From DASRHY01 sp035650275 (GTDB lineage: Bacteria > Actinomycetota > Actinomycetes > Propionibacteriales > Kribbellaceae), in NCBI GenBank assembly GCA_035650275.1, contig DASRHY010000223.1, positions 1 through 64,000 on the forward strand: DNA of 64,000 nucleotides, in the 5' to 3' direction. Position numbers and translations under genes: made by a program. The stretch's first letter is position 1. Each line of letters begins with the position of its first letter. The notes below the pieces were generated by a model. That model made no database searches, was not told where the DNA came from, and worked only from the letters and a program-made list of their open reading frames with translations. Shown here piece after piece: positions 16,443 through 25,265 of this stretch.

Positions 16443-17546
16443 ATGGCGCGGATGACCGGGCTGCCCCGGGTCGCCGTGCTCCTCGGTACGGCGTTCCTCT
16501 CGGTGGCCTCACCCTGGCTGCTGCCCGCGTCGGCCGGTCCCGTCGACGAGCGCTCGCCGGAACCGCGGCCGGACTCCGCGAATGCGGTGCGCTGGTTGCA
16601 GCGTGCCGCGGCCGCTCCCGACCGGGTCTCCTACCGCGGCACCCAGTTCGTCACCTCGTGGGGTCCGCAGGGCGCCAGCTCGGCGATGCTGCAGATCGTG
16701 CACTCGGCCCGGCAGGGCTCGGAGATCACCGTGCTCGGCGCCGGTGCGAGCAACGGCGTGAAGGCGTTCGTGCAGCGCCGCGACTCGTCGGCCCGTCCGA
16801 CCGTCGACGGCGGGCCGCTGTCACTGCTCACCGAGACCTACGAGCTGGTCGACGCCGGCTCGGGTACGGCGGCCGGCCGGGCCGCGGTGCTGGTCGAGGC
16901 GTGGCGGCCGGACCGGACCCTTGCGGCCCGGTTCTGGATCGACCGGATGACCGGGCTGCTGCTGCAACGGCACCTGTTCACCGTGGACGGGCGCAGTCTG
17001 GTCCGGGCGACGGTGTTCACCGACCTGCGGATCGACACGTCCCGGTCCGACTTCATCAGGCACCTGCCGCCGATGCTTCCGGACGGTGGCGGCGAGGAGA
17101 TGGACGCCGGCCACGCACCGGCGCTGCGGGCCGAGGGGTGGAACTGCGCGGACCGGCTGACCGACTCGCTGCGGTTGTACGACGTGCATCGCGACGCCGA
17201 CGCGCTGCGGTTCTCCTACTCGGACGGGCTGTTCAACCTGTCCGTGTTCGAGCAGCGCGGCGACCTCGACCCGGCGGCGGTGAACGGCTACACGGCGGTC
17301 ACCATCCCGCAGGGCGGCGTGGTGCACCTGCGGTACGGGATGCCGTCGTACGCCGTCTGGTCCTCCGGCGGCATCGTGTACACCCTGGTCGGCGACATCC
17401 CCTACGACGTGATGGATCGAGTGATCCGGTCACTCCCGCACCAGCCGCCGGACGACGGCGGACCGGTCGAGCGTGTCAGTACCGGGCTGGCGAAGATGTC
17501 GATGTGGCTCACACCAGTTGGGGCGTTCGCCAGTCGCCTGGGATGA
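16443..17546 (+). CDS. MucB/RseB-like sigma-E regulatory protein
   Basis: A 367-residue exported protein with a signal sequence (VAVLLGTAFLSVASPWLLPA, cleavage near SAG). It has the LolA-like beta-sheet organisation expected of MucB/RseB: YRGTQFVTSWGP near residue 60, FWIDRMTGLLLQRHLF mid-protein and SYSDGLFNLSVFEQRG in the C-terminal domain. RseB-type proteins sit outside the membrane and protect the anti-sigma factor from proteolysis. Placement one base after rseA supports that role. The C-terminal 20 residues (MSMWLTPVGAFASRLG) are hydrophobic and might add a membrane contact. Mycobacterial loci lack this gene between rseA and htrA, so it is an addition here. Confidence 0.78.
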   Translation: MARMTGLPRVAVLLGTAFLSVASPWLLPASAGPVDERSPEPRPDSANAVRWLQRAAAAPDRVSYRGTQFVTSWGPQGASSAMLQIVHSARQGSEITVLGAGASNGVKAFVQRRDSSARPTVDGGPLSLLTETYELVDAGSGTAAGRAAVLVEAWRPDRTLAARFWIDRMTGLLLQRHLFTVDGRSLVRATVFTDLRIDTSRSDFIRHLPPMLPDGGGEEMDAGHAPALRAEGWNCADRLTDSLRLYDVHRDADALRFSYSDGLFNLSVFEQRGDLDPAAVNGYTAVTIPQGGVVHLRYGMPSYAVWSSGGIVYTLVGDIPYDVMDRVIRSLPHQPPDDGGPVERVSTGLAKMSMWLTPVGAFASRLG

Positions 17547-17586
17547 TGGTGGGGAGGACGACTGTCGACTGGGTGAGGCGGACGTG

Positions 17587-18972
17587 GTGAGCTGGGACGA
17601 TTCCGAGCCGACCGTACGGGTCCCCCGTGAGCAGGGCGACCCGGAGCCCACCCGAGTGCTGCCGACAGGGCAGCCTTCGCCGTTCGGTCCGCCGGCCTCG
17701 TCGCCACCGCATCCGCAGCAGCAGTTCTCCCAGCCTGCTTCGAACCAGCACGGGTACCCGCCGCAGTCCCCCCAACCGCATCCGCAGCAGCAGGCCTGGC
17801 CTCCGGTGTACCCGGGCCAGGCGTGGCCGACGCAGCACCAGTCGATCGCGCCGTACCAGCAGGCCGAACACCTGCAGCAGAGCACTGCGTACGCGCAGCA
17901 GTCCGGGAGCCGGACCGGCCGGATCGCGGCGCTCGCTGCCGCCGTCGCGCTCGTCGTGGGCGTGGTGGCAGGCAGCGTGGCAGCACTCACCGTGGTGGCC
18001 GTCGACGACGACCCGGCCGCCGGCGGAGGCTCGCCGGTGATCGGCAACGGACCTGACCCGCGGATCCGGTCGGGCTCGGTCGCCGACGTGGCGCAACGGC
18101 TGCTGCCGAGTGTGGTCCAGCTCAAGGTGGACGGCGACGACGGCCGCGGCACCGGGTCCGGGTTCGTGATCGACGGGTCGGGCCACATCCTCACCAACAA
18201 CCATGTGGTGTCGTCCGCGGCCAGCGGCGGCACCATCGAGGTGGTCACCGACAAGGGCAGTACGGCGAGCGCCAGGCTGGTCGGCCGGTCGCCGGCGTAC
18301 GACCTGGCCGTGGTGAAGGTGGAAGGGCTGACCGCCCCTGCGGTCCAGTTCGGCCAGTCCGCGCTGGCCGTGGTCGGCCAGGACGTGGTCGCGATCGGGT
18401 CACCGCTCGGGCTGGCCGGGACCGTGACGTCGGGCATCGTCTCGGCGAAGAACCGGCCGGTGACCGCGGGCGGCCAGGGCGAGATCTCCTACATCAACGC
18501 GCTGCAGACCGACGCCGCGATCAACCCGGGCAACTCGGGCGGTCCGCTGGTCGACATGAGCGGCCGGGTGATCGGGGTGAACTCGGCGATCGCCACCGTG
18601 CGCGGAGAGGACCAGAACAGCAGCGGGAACATCGGGCTGGGCTTCGCGATCCCGATCGACCAGGCCCGGCGTACCGCCGAGCAGCTGATCGCCACCGGCA
18701 AGGCGTCCTACCCGATCATCGGGGCCGACGTCGACCCCGAGTTCGAGGGCGGTGCGCGGATCGCAGAAGTGAAGGCCGGGTCGCCGGCACTGCGCGCCGG
18801 TGTCCAGGACGGTGACGTGGTGACCACGATCGACGGGCAGATGGTGGACAGCGCGGAGGCGCTGATCGTCGCGATCCGGGCGCACCGGCCGGGTGAGCGG
18901 GTGTTGCTGAACATCGAGCGGGACGGCCGCACGGTGCAGGTGACCGTGACCTTGGGACAGCAGACCGGCTGA
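17587..18972 (+). CDS. htrA: HtrA/DegP-type S1C serine protease with PDZ domain
   Basis: About 461 residues. A Pro/Gln-rich cytoplasmic N-terminus (residues 15-105) leads into one transmembrane segment (about 112-140). The chymotrypsin-fold protease follows, with triad H206 (TNNHVV), D239 (YDLAVVK) and S317 (GNSGGPL), and then a C-terminal PDZ domain (AGVQDGDVVTTIDG). It should degrade or refold damaged proteins outside the membrane in the SigE response. GTG 17587 (or 17584) is chosen since the longer upstream frame runs through the end of the RseB-like gene. Downstream tatB is 54 bp away. Confidence 0.9.
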   Translation: MSWDDSEPTVRVPREQGDPEPTRVLPTGQPSPFGPPASSPPHPQQQFSQPASNQHGYPPQSPQPHPQQQAWPPVYPGQAWPTQHQSIAPYQQAEHLQQSTAYAQQSGSRTGRIAALAAAVALVVGVVAGSVAALTVVAVDDDPAAGGGSPVIGNGPDPRIRSGSVADVAQRLLPSVVQLKVDGDDGRGTGSGFVIDGSGHILTNNHVVSSAASGGTIEVVTDKGSTASARLVGRSPAYDLAVVKVEGLTAPAVQFGQSALAVVGQDVVAIGSPLGLAGTVTSGIVSAKNRPVTAGGQGEISYINALQTDAAINPGNSGGPLVDMSGRVIGVNSAIATVRGEDQNSSGNIGLGFAIPIDQARRTAEQLIATGKASYPIIGADVDPEFEGGARIAEVKAGSPALRAGVQDGDVVTTIDGQMVDSAEALIVAIRAHRPGERVLLNIERDGRTVQVTVTLGQQTG

Positions 18973-19026
18973 GGCCCGGCTACTCTTGGCGACGGTACCG
19001 CCGACCATCGAGGGAGGGACGAGAGC

Positions 19027-19377
19027 GTGCTGGATATCGGGCTGCCCGAGCTCCTCGTGATCGTGGTCATCGCGGTCATCGTGTTCGGGCCTGACCGGCT
19101 GCCGGAGTTCGCCCGCAGCGCCGGCCGGTTCCTGCGGACGCTGCGGACGATGGTGAGCAGTGCCCAGGACGACCTGCGCCGCGAGCTGGGGCCGGACTTC
19201 CAGGACCTGGACGTCCGCGACCTGAACCCGCGCAACTTCGTCAAGAAGCACCTGCTCGACGGCGTCGACGGTGACCAGCAGGACGAGAAGCCGGTCAGCT
19301 CGACCGTAGACGCCAACGGGTCGCGCCCCGCGCTGGCGGCCGGCGAGCGGCCGCCGTACGACCCCGAGTCCACGTAG
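19027..19377 (+). CDS. tatB: Sec-independent protein translocase TatB
   Basis: 116 residues with the TatA/B topology: a short extracytoplasmic N-terminus, one transmembrane helix (LPELLVIVVIAVIVFGP, with the conserved FGP hinge), and an amphipathic helix (LPEFARSAGRFLRTLRTMVS). The disordered charged tail is typical of TatB. It is part of the receptor complex that recognises twin-arginine signal peptides. The GTG start follows GAGGGAGGGAC. Its place after sigE-htrA matches other actinobacteria. Confidence 0.92.
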   Translation: MLDIGLPELLVIVVIAVIVFGPDRLPEFARSAGRFLRTLRTMVSSAQDDLRRELGPDFQDLDVRDLNPRNFVKKHLLDGVDGDQQDEKPVSSTVDANGSRPALAAGERPPYDPEST

Positions 19378-19380
19378 CGG

Positions 19381-20085
19381 GTGTTCCGCCTCCTCAACCC
19401 GATCGCGGTCGGGCGCCGGGTCTTCCTGCCGTCACGGCCCGGGCGGGTCGACGATCCGACGGTGCAGCGGATCCAGGTGCTGCGCACCGTGGCCGGGCTG
19501 CTCGCGGTCGCCGCCGTGGTGGTCGTGTACCGGCTGGCCGACTCGGTCGCCGACGCGGCGTCGGACCAGTTCGGCGATGCCTGGTACGGCGTGCTCGCGC
19601 TGTGCGTGACGTTCCCGGTCGTGGTCGGCATCTTCGTCTGGGCGAGCGGTCCCGGGTACCGCGGCGTCTACCTGCGCCGGGCGCTGAAGCCGCTCGGGGC
19701 GCTGCTCGCGGTGTTCGGCGGCATGGCCACGTTCCCGCTCGCGATGGACCCGTCGCTGGCCGGGACGTGGGATGCACTCGGACCGGCCAAATGGGTGCTG
19801 GCGGTGCTCCAGCTCGTCTGGGTGCTGCCGTTCGCGCTGTACGGGATCGCGATGTCGTTGGTGCACGTGTTCCGGACCGCGGACATCCACGACTACCTGC
19901 CGCCGTTGCTGGCCACCCTTGCGGTCTGGGAACTCGCCGGGCTGAGTTTCCTCACCGGCGACTATCCCGGTGTCCCGGCCGTCGTGCGGATCCCGATGCT
20001 GCTCGGCGGCCCGGTCTCGGTGACGCTGATCGCGCTGTGGGAGTGGCATCGGATGCGTACCCTGCACGCCGTGTCGATGCGGTAG
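19381..20085 (+). CDS. Integral membrane protein of unknown function
   Basis: 234 residues with about five or six hydrophobic helices (for example LLAVAAVVVVYRLAD, VLALCVTFPVVVGIFVW, LGALLAVFGGMATFPLAM, VLAVLQLVWVLPFALYGIAM). No catalytic or transport motif is recognised. It starts 3 bp after the tatB stop and may be cotranscribed with the SigE operon. I cannot assign a family. Confidence 0.7.
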   Translation: MFRLLNPIAVGRRVFLPSRPGRVDDPTVQRIQVLRTVAGLLAVAAVVVVYRLADSVADAASDQFGDAWYGVLALCVTFPVVVGIFVWASGPGYRGVYLRRALKPLGALLAVFGGMATFPLAMDPSLAGTWDALGPAKWVLAVLQLVWVLPFALYGIAMSLVHVFRTADIHDYLPPLLATLAVWELAGLSFLTGDYPGVPAVVRIPMLLGGPVSVTLIALWEWHRMRTLHAVSMR

Positions 20086-20184
20086 CTCAGGCCGCCCCGC
20101 GACCAGCACCCGCGCGAGCGCCTGATCGCGGCGGCGCGGTGCTCCGCCAGGTCTCGCGAGGTCGAGGCGCCGAAAGCCGTGCGA

Positions 20185-20835
20185 TCAGAACGTGACGGTC
20201 CAGCCCTCGCGTTTCGCCCGGGCCGCGGTGGTCAGGTCGACCGGCTCGGGCGAGGTGTTGAGCAGCGTCACGGTCTCCCGTTCCGGGGCCGGGCCGATCG
20301 GGTTCACCAGCGCGGCCAGGATACGGATCACCTGGTCCGCGCCATCCACGACCGGCACTCCGGTGATCGTGTGCCCGGTGGTGTCGTCGGTATGCAACGA
20401 CTGGCTCTGGAAGGCGAGGAACAGGGCGACCCAGCGGTTCTCTCCGGTCAGGTGCAGCAGCAGGCCGCCGTCCTGCCAGACCCCGTCGTCGCCGATGAAC
20501 CGGCCGCTGTTGCCTTGGTTCATGTGCACGTCGTGCACGCCGTTGCCAGGCCGGAAGCCGAAGACCTTGTCCGGCACGGCAGCCTCGGGACCCCACCGCT
20601 GCCCGAAGACGTAGGCCACGATAGTGGGGTCGCCGGTGGCCCGGCTCACGTAATGGTCGAGCAGGTTGGCGAGGTCGTTGTCCGGACCGGTGGCGTCCGC
20701 GGGGAGCGGCCGCATCGCCGCCGGGTCGAACAGGTTGCCGCGGATGAAGTCGAGGTTCGCCGCACTCGGGCGCGGCGGCAGTGGACGTAATCCCCAGAAG
20801 GAGGACGCCGCGTGGGTAGATATCGTGTCGGACAA
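20185..20835 (-). CDS. YukJ/DUF2278-family protein, N-terminally truncated
   Basis: The 216-residue frame contains the C-terminal two-thirds of the YukJ (DUF2278) family: LDFIRGNLFDP, GPDNDLANLLDHYV, VFGFRPGNGVHDVHMNQGN, DDGVWQDGGLLLHL and FLAFQSQSLHTDD. Full-length relatives begin with a barrel-like segment of about 80-90 residues (KNYGVLKG...), which is absent. Only 97 bp separate this frame from the next gene, too little to encode it. The first 15 residues here are not family-like. Function of DUF2278 is unknown. It is probably a decaying or 5'-deleted gene, though a short translated product is possible. The extra C-terminal 40 residues (after TGHTITG) look like a small add-on domain. Confidence 0.6.
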   Translation of the reverse strand: MSDTISTHAASSFWGLRPLPPRPSAANLDFIRGNLFDPAAMRPLPADATGPDNDLANLLDHYVSRATGDPTIVAYVFGQRWGPEAAVPDKVFGFRPGNGVHDVHMNQGNSGRFIGDDGVWQDGGLLLHLTGENRWVALFLAFQSQSLHTDDTTGHTITGVPVVDGADQVIRILAALVNPIGPAPERETVTLLNTSPEPVDLTTAARAKREGWTVTF

Positions 20836-20932
20836 CGGCGGCGAGCACCACTCGCCCGAATTGGCTCGACTGGGGCTCGGCCATACGGCCGTACCCGTGT
20901 GCCCCGACGGAGGCTGCCTGTTCGGGGGTGTG

Positions 20933-22042
20933 TCAGGTCCGAGACAGGTCGGTCCGGAGCAGGTCGTAGACGACGGTGTCGTCGTGGCTGCCGTCGCCGA
21001 GCAGGTACGACGAGCGCTCGGTGCCGACGTGCAGGAATCCGCACGCCTCGGCGACCTGGCGAGCCGTCTTGTTGGTGCCGGCGGTGCGAATCGTCACCCG
21101 GTGCAGGCCCGGGCCGTCAGGACCCAGCGACCAGCGGACGACCTCGCGCACCGCCGCCGTGACCACGCCCCTGCCCTGGGCGTCAGGGTGCGCCCAGTAG
21201 CCGATCTCGCCACTGCCGTCGGAGTCGTCGAGGTGGAACAGCGTGAGGTTGGCGAGCCCCAGGTCGGTGTCCCGGTCGGCGACGCACCAGTTCAGCCGCC
21301 GGCCGAGGGACGCCTCGTACCGGGTGTGGCCGAGCAGCCAGCGCGCGTCGAGGGCGTCGAACGGCTGGTTGACGTACGGCAGGAAGTGCGCGGTCGCCTC
21401 GTTGTTCCGGGCTGCGGCGATCCGGTCGAGCTCGTCGTCGCGCCACAGCCGCAGCCGGAGCCGGCCGGCCTGCAGCTCAGGGGTCCTCAGCCAGCGGGTG
21501 CTCGGTTCGCGCGAGTCGTTCGCGCCGAGCCAGCCGGTCCACCCGTCGTACCGCTCACCGCGCTGCTCCAACAGCCGCGGGATGGTCGGGCCGAACGTGA
21601 ACCCGGCGGCCCAGGCGACCCGCCGGGACGCCCAGTTGCCGACGTTCGCGCGCCAGTGCACGACCGCGAAGCCGTTCTCGTCGAAGCCCCAGTCGAGCAG
21701 CAGCGACACGGCCCGGCCGGCGACACCGTGGCCGCGCGCCCAGGCGGCCAGGCCGTAGGCGATCTCGGCGTTGCCGTCCGGGTCCGGGCGCAGGCTCACG
21801 GACCCGGCGAACCGGCCGTCGTACTCGATCGCGAAGCAGAGGTCGGTGCCACCGCTCCAGCCGGCCGGTACCGCGGAGGTGATCCAGTCGGTCGCGTGCG
21901 CGGCGGCGTAGGGGACCGGGACGGTGGTCCAGCGGATGCTCTCGGGGTCGTTGCACTGCTCGACCACGCCGGGGACGTCGGCAAGCGTGAGCCCGCGCAA
22001 CGTGACGGTGCCGTCGGTGAGGACGGGGACGTCCGGGGTCAC
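20933..22042 (-). CDS. Tandem GNAT N-acetyltransferase
   Basis: 369 residues containing two GNAT domains in series. The first (about 1-165) has EIAYGLAAWARGHGVAGRAV and a C-terminal RVAWAAGFTFGPTIP. The second (about 185-369) has GEIGYWAHPDAQGRGVVTAA and RTAGTNKTARQVAEACGFLHVGTERS. Both acetyl-CoA loops (GHGVAG and GRGVV) are readable. They look like RimJ/RimL-type acetyltransferases acting on protein or small-molecule amines; substrate unknown. GTG 22042 is fixed by its GTGA overlap with the Mrp stop, implying coupling. Confidence 0.85.
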   Translation of the reverse strand: MTPDVPVLTDGTVTLRGLTLADVPGVVEQCNDPESIRWTTVPVPYAAAHATDWITSAVPAGWSGGTDLCFAIEYDGRFAGSVSLRPDPDGNAEIAYGLAAWARGHGVAGRAVSLLLDWGFDENGFAVVHWRANVGNWASRRVAWAAGFTFGPTIPRLLEQRGERYDGWTGWLGANDSREPSTRWLRTPELQAGRLRLRLWRDDELDRIAAARNNEATAHFLPYVNQPFDALDARWLLGHTRYEASLGRRLNWCVADRDTDLGLANLTLFHLDDSDGSGEIGYWAHPDAQGRGVVTAAVREVVRWSLGPDGPGLHRVTIRTAGTNKTARQVAEACGFLHVGTERSSYLLGDGSHDDTVVYDLLRTDLSRT

Positions 22043-23184
22043 CGGCCGACCGGCGACAACCCGAGCTGGCGGCCGAGCAGACCGCGGGGCCGGCCCCCGA
22101 GCCGCTCGGCGACCGAGGTCAGCACCCGGGTCGCCGGCGCCTCGAGGTCGGTCAGCACCAGCGGCGTACCGGCGTCGCCACCGGCTCGGAGCCGTTCGTC
22201 CAGCGGGATCTCGCCGAGCAGCGGGATGTCGTACCCGAGCCGCTTGGTGAGCGTGTCCGCGACCCGCCTGCCGCCGCCGGAGCCGAAGATCTCCAGCCGG
22301 TGCTCGGGACCGCAGTGCGGGCATGGCAGGTACGACATGTTCTCCACCACGCCGGCGACCCGCTGGTGCACCATCTGCGCCATCGTCCCGGCCCGCTCGG
22401 CGACCTCCGCGGCCGCCTCCTGCGGGGTGGTGACCACGATCACCTCGGCGCTGGTCAGCCGCTGGCCGACCGAGATCGCGATGTCGCCGGTGCCGGGCGG
22501 CAGGTCGAGCAGCAGTACGTCCAGGTCGCCCCAGTACACGTCGGCCAGCATCTGCACCAGCGCACGGTCCAGGATCGGGCCGCGCCAGGCGACCACCTGC
22601 TCGCGCTTCGGCTTCAGCATGCCGATCGAGATCACCTTCACGCCGTGCGCGGGCACCGGCATGATCATGTCCTCGACACTCGTAGGACGGTGGTCGGCGA
22701 TGCCGAGCATCGCCGGCACCGAGTGCCCGTAGATGTCCGCGTCGACGATCCCGACGGACAGGCCCTGGCGGGCCATCGACGCGGCCAGGTTCACCGTCAG
22801 CGAGGACTTGCCGACGCCGCCCTTGCCGGACGCCACCGCGAACACCTTGGTGAGCGAGTCCGGCCGGGCGAACGGGATCTCCTTCTCTGCGACCCCGCCG
22901 CGCAGCTGGGTCTGCAGCGCGGCGCGTTGTTCGTTCGACATCACCCCGAGCTCGACCTCGACGCCGGTCACGCCGGGCAGCTTCGCAACGGCCGCGGTGG
23001 TGTCGCGGCGCAGGGTGTCCTTCATCGGGCAGCCGGAGACCGTGAGCAGGATCCGGACGGCGACCACGCCGCCGTCCCGGACGTCCACGGCGTCGACCAT
23101 GCCCAGCTCGGTGATCGGCTTCTTGATCTCGGGATCGAGCACAGACCCGAGCGCAGTGGTCACCTGTTCGACAGTGGGGGACAT
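22039..23184 (-). CDS. mrp: Mrp/NBP35-family Fe-S cluster carrier ATPase
   Basis: 381 residues. An N-terminal MIP18/DUF59 domain (VLDPEIKKPITELGMV, with the Cys of TVSGCPMK) is joined to a P-loop deviant-Walker ATPase (VASGKGGVGKSSLTVNLA, LLLDLPPGTGD). The cluster-binding CPHC pair sits in MSYLPCPHCG. Such proteins assemble and deliver Fe-S clusters in the cytoplasm. It overlaps the GNAT gene by 4 bp and follows the DUF1003 gene by 10 bp in the same operon. Confidence 0.93.
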   Translation of the reverse strand: MSPTVEQVTTALGSVLDPEIKKPITELGMVDAVDVRDGGVVAVRILLTVSGCPMKDTLRRDTTAAVAKLPGVTGVEVELGVMSNEQRAALQTQLRGGVAEKEIPFARPDSLTKVFAVASGKGGVGKSSLTVNLAASMARQGLSVGIVDADIYGHSVPAMLGIADHRPTSVEDMIMPVPAHGVKVISIGMLKPKREQVVAWRGPILDRALVQMLADVYWGDLDVLLLDLPPGTGDIAISVGQRLTSAEVIVVTTPQEAAAEVAERAGTMAQMVHQRVAGVVENMSYLPCPHCGPEHRLEIFGSGGGRRVADTLTKRLGYDIPLLGEIPLDERLRAGGDAGTPLVLTDLEAPATRVLTSVAERLGGRPRGLLGRQLGLSPVGR

Positions 23185-23194
23185 GCTGTCCAGG

Positions 23195-23689
23195 TTACGT
23201 GGTGTCCCGAGCCCGGTCCGGCGGGGAGTCCAGCTCGACCAGCAGCGATTTCAGCTCCGACCGCAGGAAGTCCCGGGTAGCGACCTCGCCGAGCGCCATC
23301 CGCAGCGACGCCATCTCCCGGGCCAGGTACTCCATGTCGGCGCGGGCCCGGTCGTCGACGTCGCGGTCCCGCTCGTACTGCACCCGGTCCCGGGCCTCCT
23401 GCCGGTTCTGGGCCAGCAGGATCAGCGGCGCTGCGTACGACGCCTGCAGGCTGAGCATCAGCGTGAGGAAGATGAACGGGTACTCGTCGAAGCGGAGCTG
23501 CTCCGGCCCGAGTACGTTCCAGCCGATCCAGAAAAGGATCGTCACCGTCATGTAGACGAGGAACCGGCCCGTCCCCAGGAACCGGGCGATCCGCTCGGAA
23601 AACCGCCCGAACGCGTCCGCGTCGTACGTGGGGACGATCGAACGCCGCAGCTCCCGCGGTACGTCGAGCCGGTCACGCGCCACCGACAC
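23195..23689 (-). CDS. DUF1003 membrane protein
   Basis: 164 residues of the DUF1003 family: two hydrophobic helices (FLVYMTVTILFWIGWNVLGP and FIFLTLMLSLQASYAAPLIL) followed by the conserved AQNRQEARDR and a charged C-terminal coiled region with LAREMASLRMAL. Function unproven. It overlaps the end of the MgtE-N/CBS gene by 17 bp, a pairing seen in other actinobacteria, so it may act with that protein in cation handling. GTG 23683 is an alternative start better placed relative to GGAGG. Confidence 0.85.
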   Translation of the reverse strand: MSVARDRLDVPRELRRSIVPTYDADAFGRFSERIARFLGTGRFLVYMTVTILFWIGWNVLGPEQLRFDEYPFIFLTLMLSLQASYAAPLILLAQNRQEARDRVQYERDRDVDDRARADMEYLAREMASLRMALGEVATRDFLRSELKSLLVELDSPPDRARDTT

Positions 23690-24935
23690 TCACCTCCGGG
23701 TCGTCGTGCTCCCGCCAGTCGTCCGGCAGCAGATGGTCGAGTACGTCGTCGACCGTGACGGCGCCGAGCAGCCGGCTGTTCTCGTCGACCACCGGGGCCG
23801 CCACCAGGTTGTACGTCGCCAGGTAGCGGCTCACCGCCTGCAGGTCCGCGTCGGCGCGCAGCCCGTCCAGGTCGGTGTCGAGCACGCCCGAGACCAGCTC
23901 CGACGGCGGCTCCCGAAGCAGCCGCTGGATGTGCGCGACCCCGATCAGCCGGCCGGTCGGCGTCTCCAGCGGCGCCCGGCAGACGTACACCATCGCCGCC
24001 AGCGCCGGTGTCAGGTCGGCGTTCCGAACCTGGGCCAGGGCGTCGGCGACAGTGGCGTCCGGCGGCAGGATCACCGGCTCGGTCGTCATCAGGCCGCCGG
24101 CGGTGTGGTCGGCGTACGTGAGCAGCCGCCGGACGTCGTCGGCCTCCTCCGGCTCCATCAGCGCCAGCACGCTCTCGGCCAGCTCGGCCGGCAGCTCCGC
24201 GACCAGGTCCGCGGCGTCGTCCGGCGCCATCTCGTCCAGTACCGCCGCCGCGCGCTGCGTCCCGAGCTCGCCGACGATGTCGACCTGGTCCTCCTCGGGC
24301 AGCTCCTCGAGGACGTCGGCCAGCCGGGCGTCGTCCAGCGCCGCGGCGATCTCGCGCCGCCGCTTCGGCGCCAGGTCGTGCAGTACGGCGGCCAGGTCCG
24401 CCGGTTTCATCGCCCCGAACGCGGCCAGGATGTGCGTCGCGCCTTGCTGTTCCTCGATCTCGGTGAGGCCCTCGGCGTCCGCCCAGTCCAGCACCTTCTG
24501 GTGCCCGCGGCGCCGGAACCGCTTGCCGCCCTGGGAGACTGCGACCTTCGACAGCACCCAGTCCCGGGTCCGGACCTGCTCAATCGCGGCGTCGAACACG
24601 GTGGCGGTGCCGCCGTCCTGGCGAACCGTCACGGTACGGTCCAGCAGCTCGCCGAGCACCCGGATCTCGTTCGGCCGCTGCTCGAACCGGCGCATGTTGA
24701 CCAGCCCGGTGGTGACCACGTGACCGGTGTCGACCGAGGTGACCCGGGTCATCGGCAGGAAGATCCGCCGCCGCCCGAACACCTCCACCACCAGCCCGAG
24801 CACCCGCGGCGGCTGGTTCCCGAGCCGCAGGGCCACGACCACGTCGCGGACCTTGCCGACCTGGTCCCCGTTCGGGTCGAACACCGGCAGCCCGCTCAGC
24901 CGGGCCACGAACACACGCGACGGCGCTCCACTCAC
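23673..24935 (-). CDS. MgtE N-domain/CBS-domain protein without transporter domain
   Basis: 420 residues. A PRC-barrel-like start (LPVFDPNGDQVGKVRDVVV) is followed by an MgtE N-terminal superhelix (DLAAVLHDLAPKRRREIAAA with EELPEEDQVDIVGEL). A CBS pair (TTEPVILPPDATVADALAQV ... VVDENSRLLGAVTVDDVLDH) follows. There are no transmembrane helices, so this is the cytosolic sensing part of an MgtE magnesium channel without its pore. It may sense Mg2+ or nucleotide and partner with the overlapping DUF1003 membrane protein. The 330-bp region upstream holds the palindromic repeat array. Confidence 0.85.
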   Translation of the reverse strand: MSGAPSRVFVARLSGLPVFDPNGDQVGKVRDVVVALRLGNQPPRVLGLVVEVFGRRRIFLPMTRVTSVDTGHVVTTGLVNMRRFEQRPNEIRVLGELLDRTVTVRQDGGTATVFDAAIEQVRTRDWVLSKVAVSQGGKRFRRRGHQKVLDWADAEGLTEIEEQQGATHILAAFGAMKPADLAAVLHDLAPKRRREIAAALDDARLADVLEELPEEDQVDIVGELGTQRAAAVLDEMAPDDAADLVAELPAELAESVLALMEPEEADDVRRLLTYADHTAGGLMTTEPVILPPDATVADALAQVRNADLTPALAAMVYVCRAPLETPTGRLIGVAHIQRLLREPPSELVSGVLDTDLDGLRADADLQAVSRYLATYNLVAAPVVDENSRLLGAVTVDDVLDHLLPDDWREHDDPEVSVGGA

Positions 24936-25031
24936 GCTTGCAGGCTAGTACGCGCACCCCTCGTTCCCGCTCTCCTGTGATGGTCGGCCATAGGTGGCGC
25001 GCTTCCGGACAACCGGGTCTCGCGCCTCCGA

Positions 25032-25173
25032 GTGCGTGCGCGAATCGCCAGGTGCCCGGTTGTGTGTTCGCGAATCGCCTTCGAAATCGGGCTGGACCTG
25101 GCGATCTGCGCACACGCCCGCTGGACCTGGCGATTCACGCACATGGTTGGGGGAGCTGGCGATCTGCCCACAC
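25032..25173. repeat. Degenerate array of palindrome half-arms, 29/30-bp period
   Basis: Two left-type arms ending in GCGCGAATCGCC / TTCGCGAATCGCC start at 25032 and 25062 (30 bp apart). Three right-type arms beginning TGGCGAT start at 25099, 25128 and 25157 (exactly 29 bp apart), the first two preceded by the same GCTGGACC. The arms match copies A-D elsewhere. The array fills the middle of the 24936-25265 gap between two minus-strand genes; nothing else is visible in that gap. It is not CRISPR: arms face in two directions and the spacers are similar to each other. Confidence 0.75.
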
Positions 25174-25265
25174 GCTCGCCGGAACCGCCGGGGCGACGCG
25201 CCGGAGACGTGGAACGCCCGGCCCGCACGCTCATACCGTGCGGGCCGGGCGGCCGGGGGGTGGGG

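Noticed and set aside
20666..22732. A 688-codon plus-strand open frame
   Set aside because: It lies opposite the YukJ, GNAT and Mrp genes and is explained by their codon bias; only the 97-bp gap portion was considered further.
25032..25173. CRISPR array interpretation of the 29/30-bp repeats
   Set aside because: Repeats occur in two orientations, intervening sequence is itself repetitive, and no cas genes are in the window; the RecB-like nuclease is 16 kb away.
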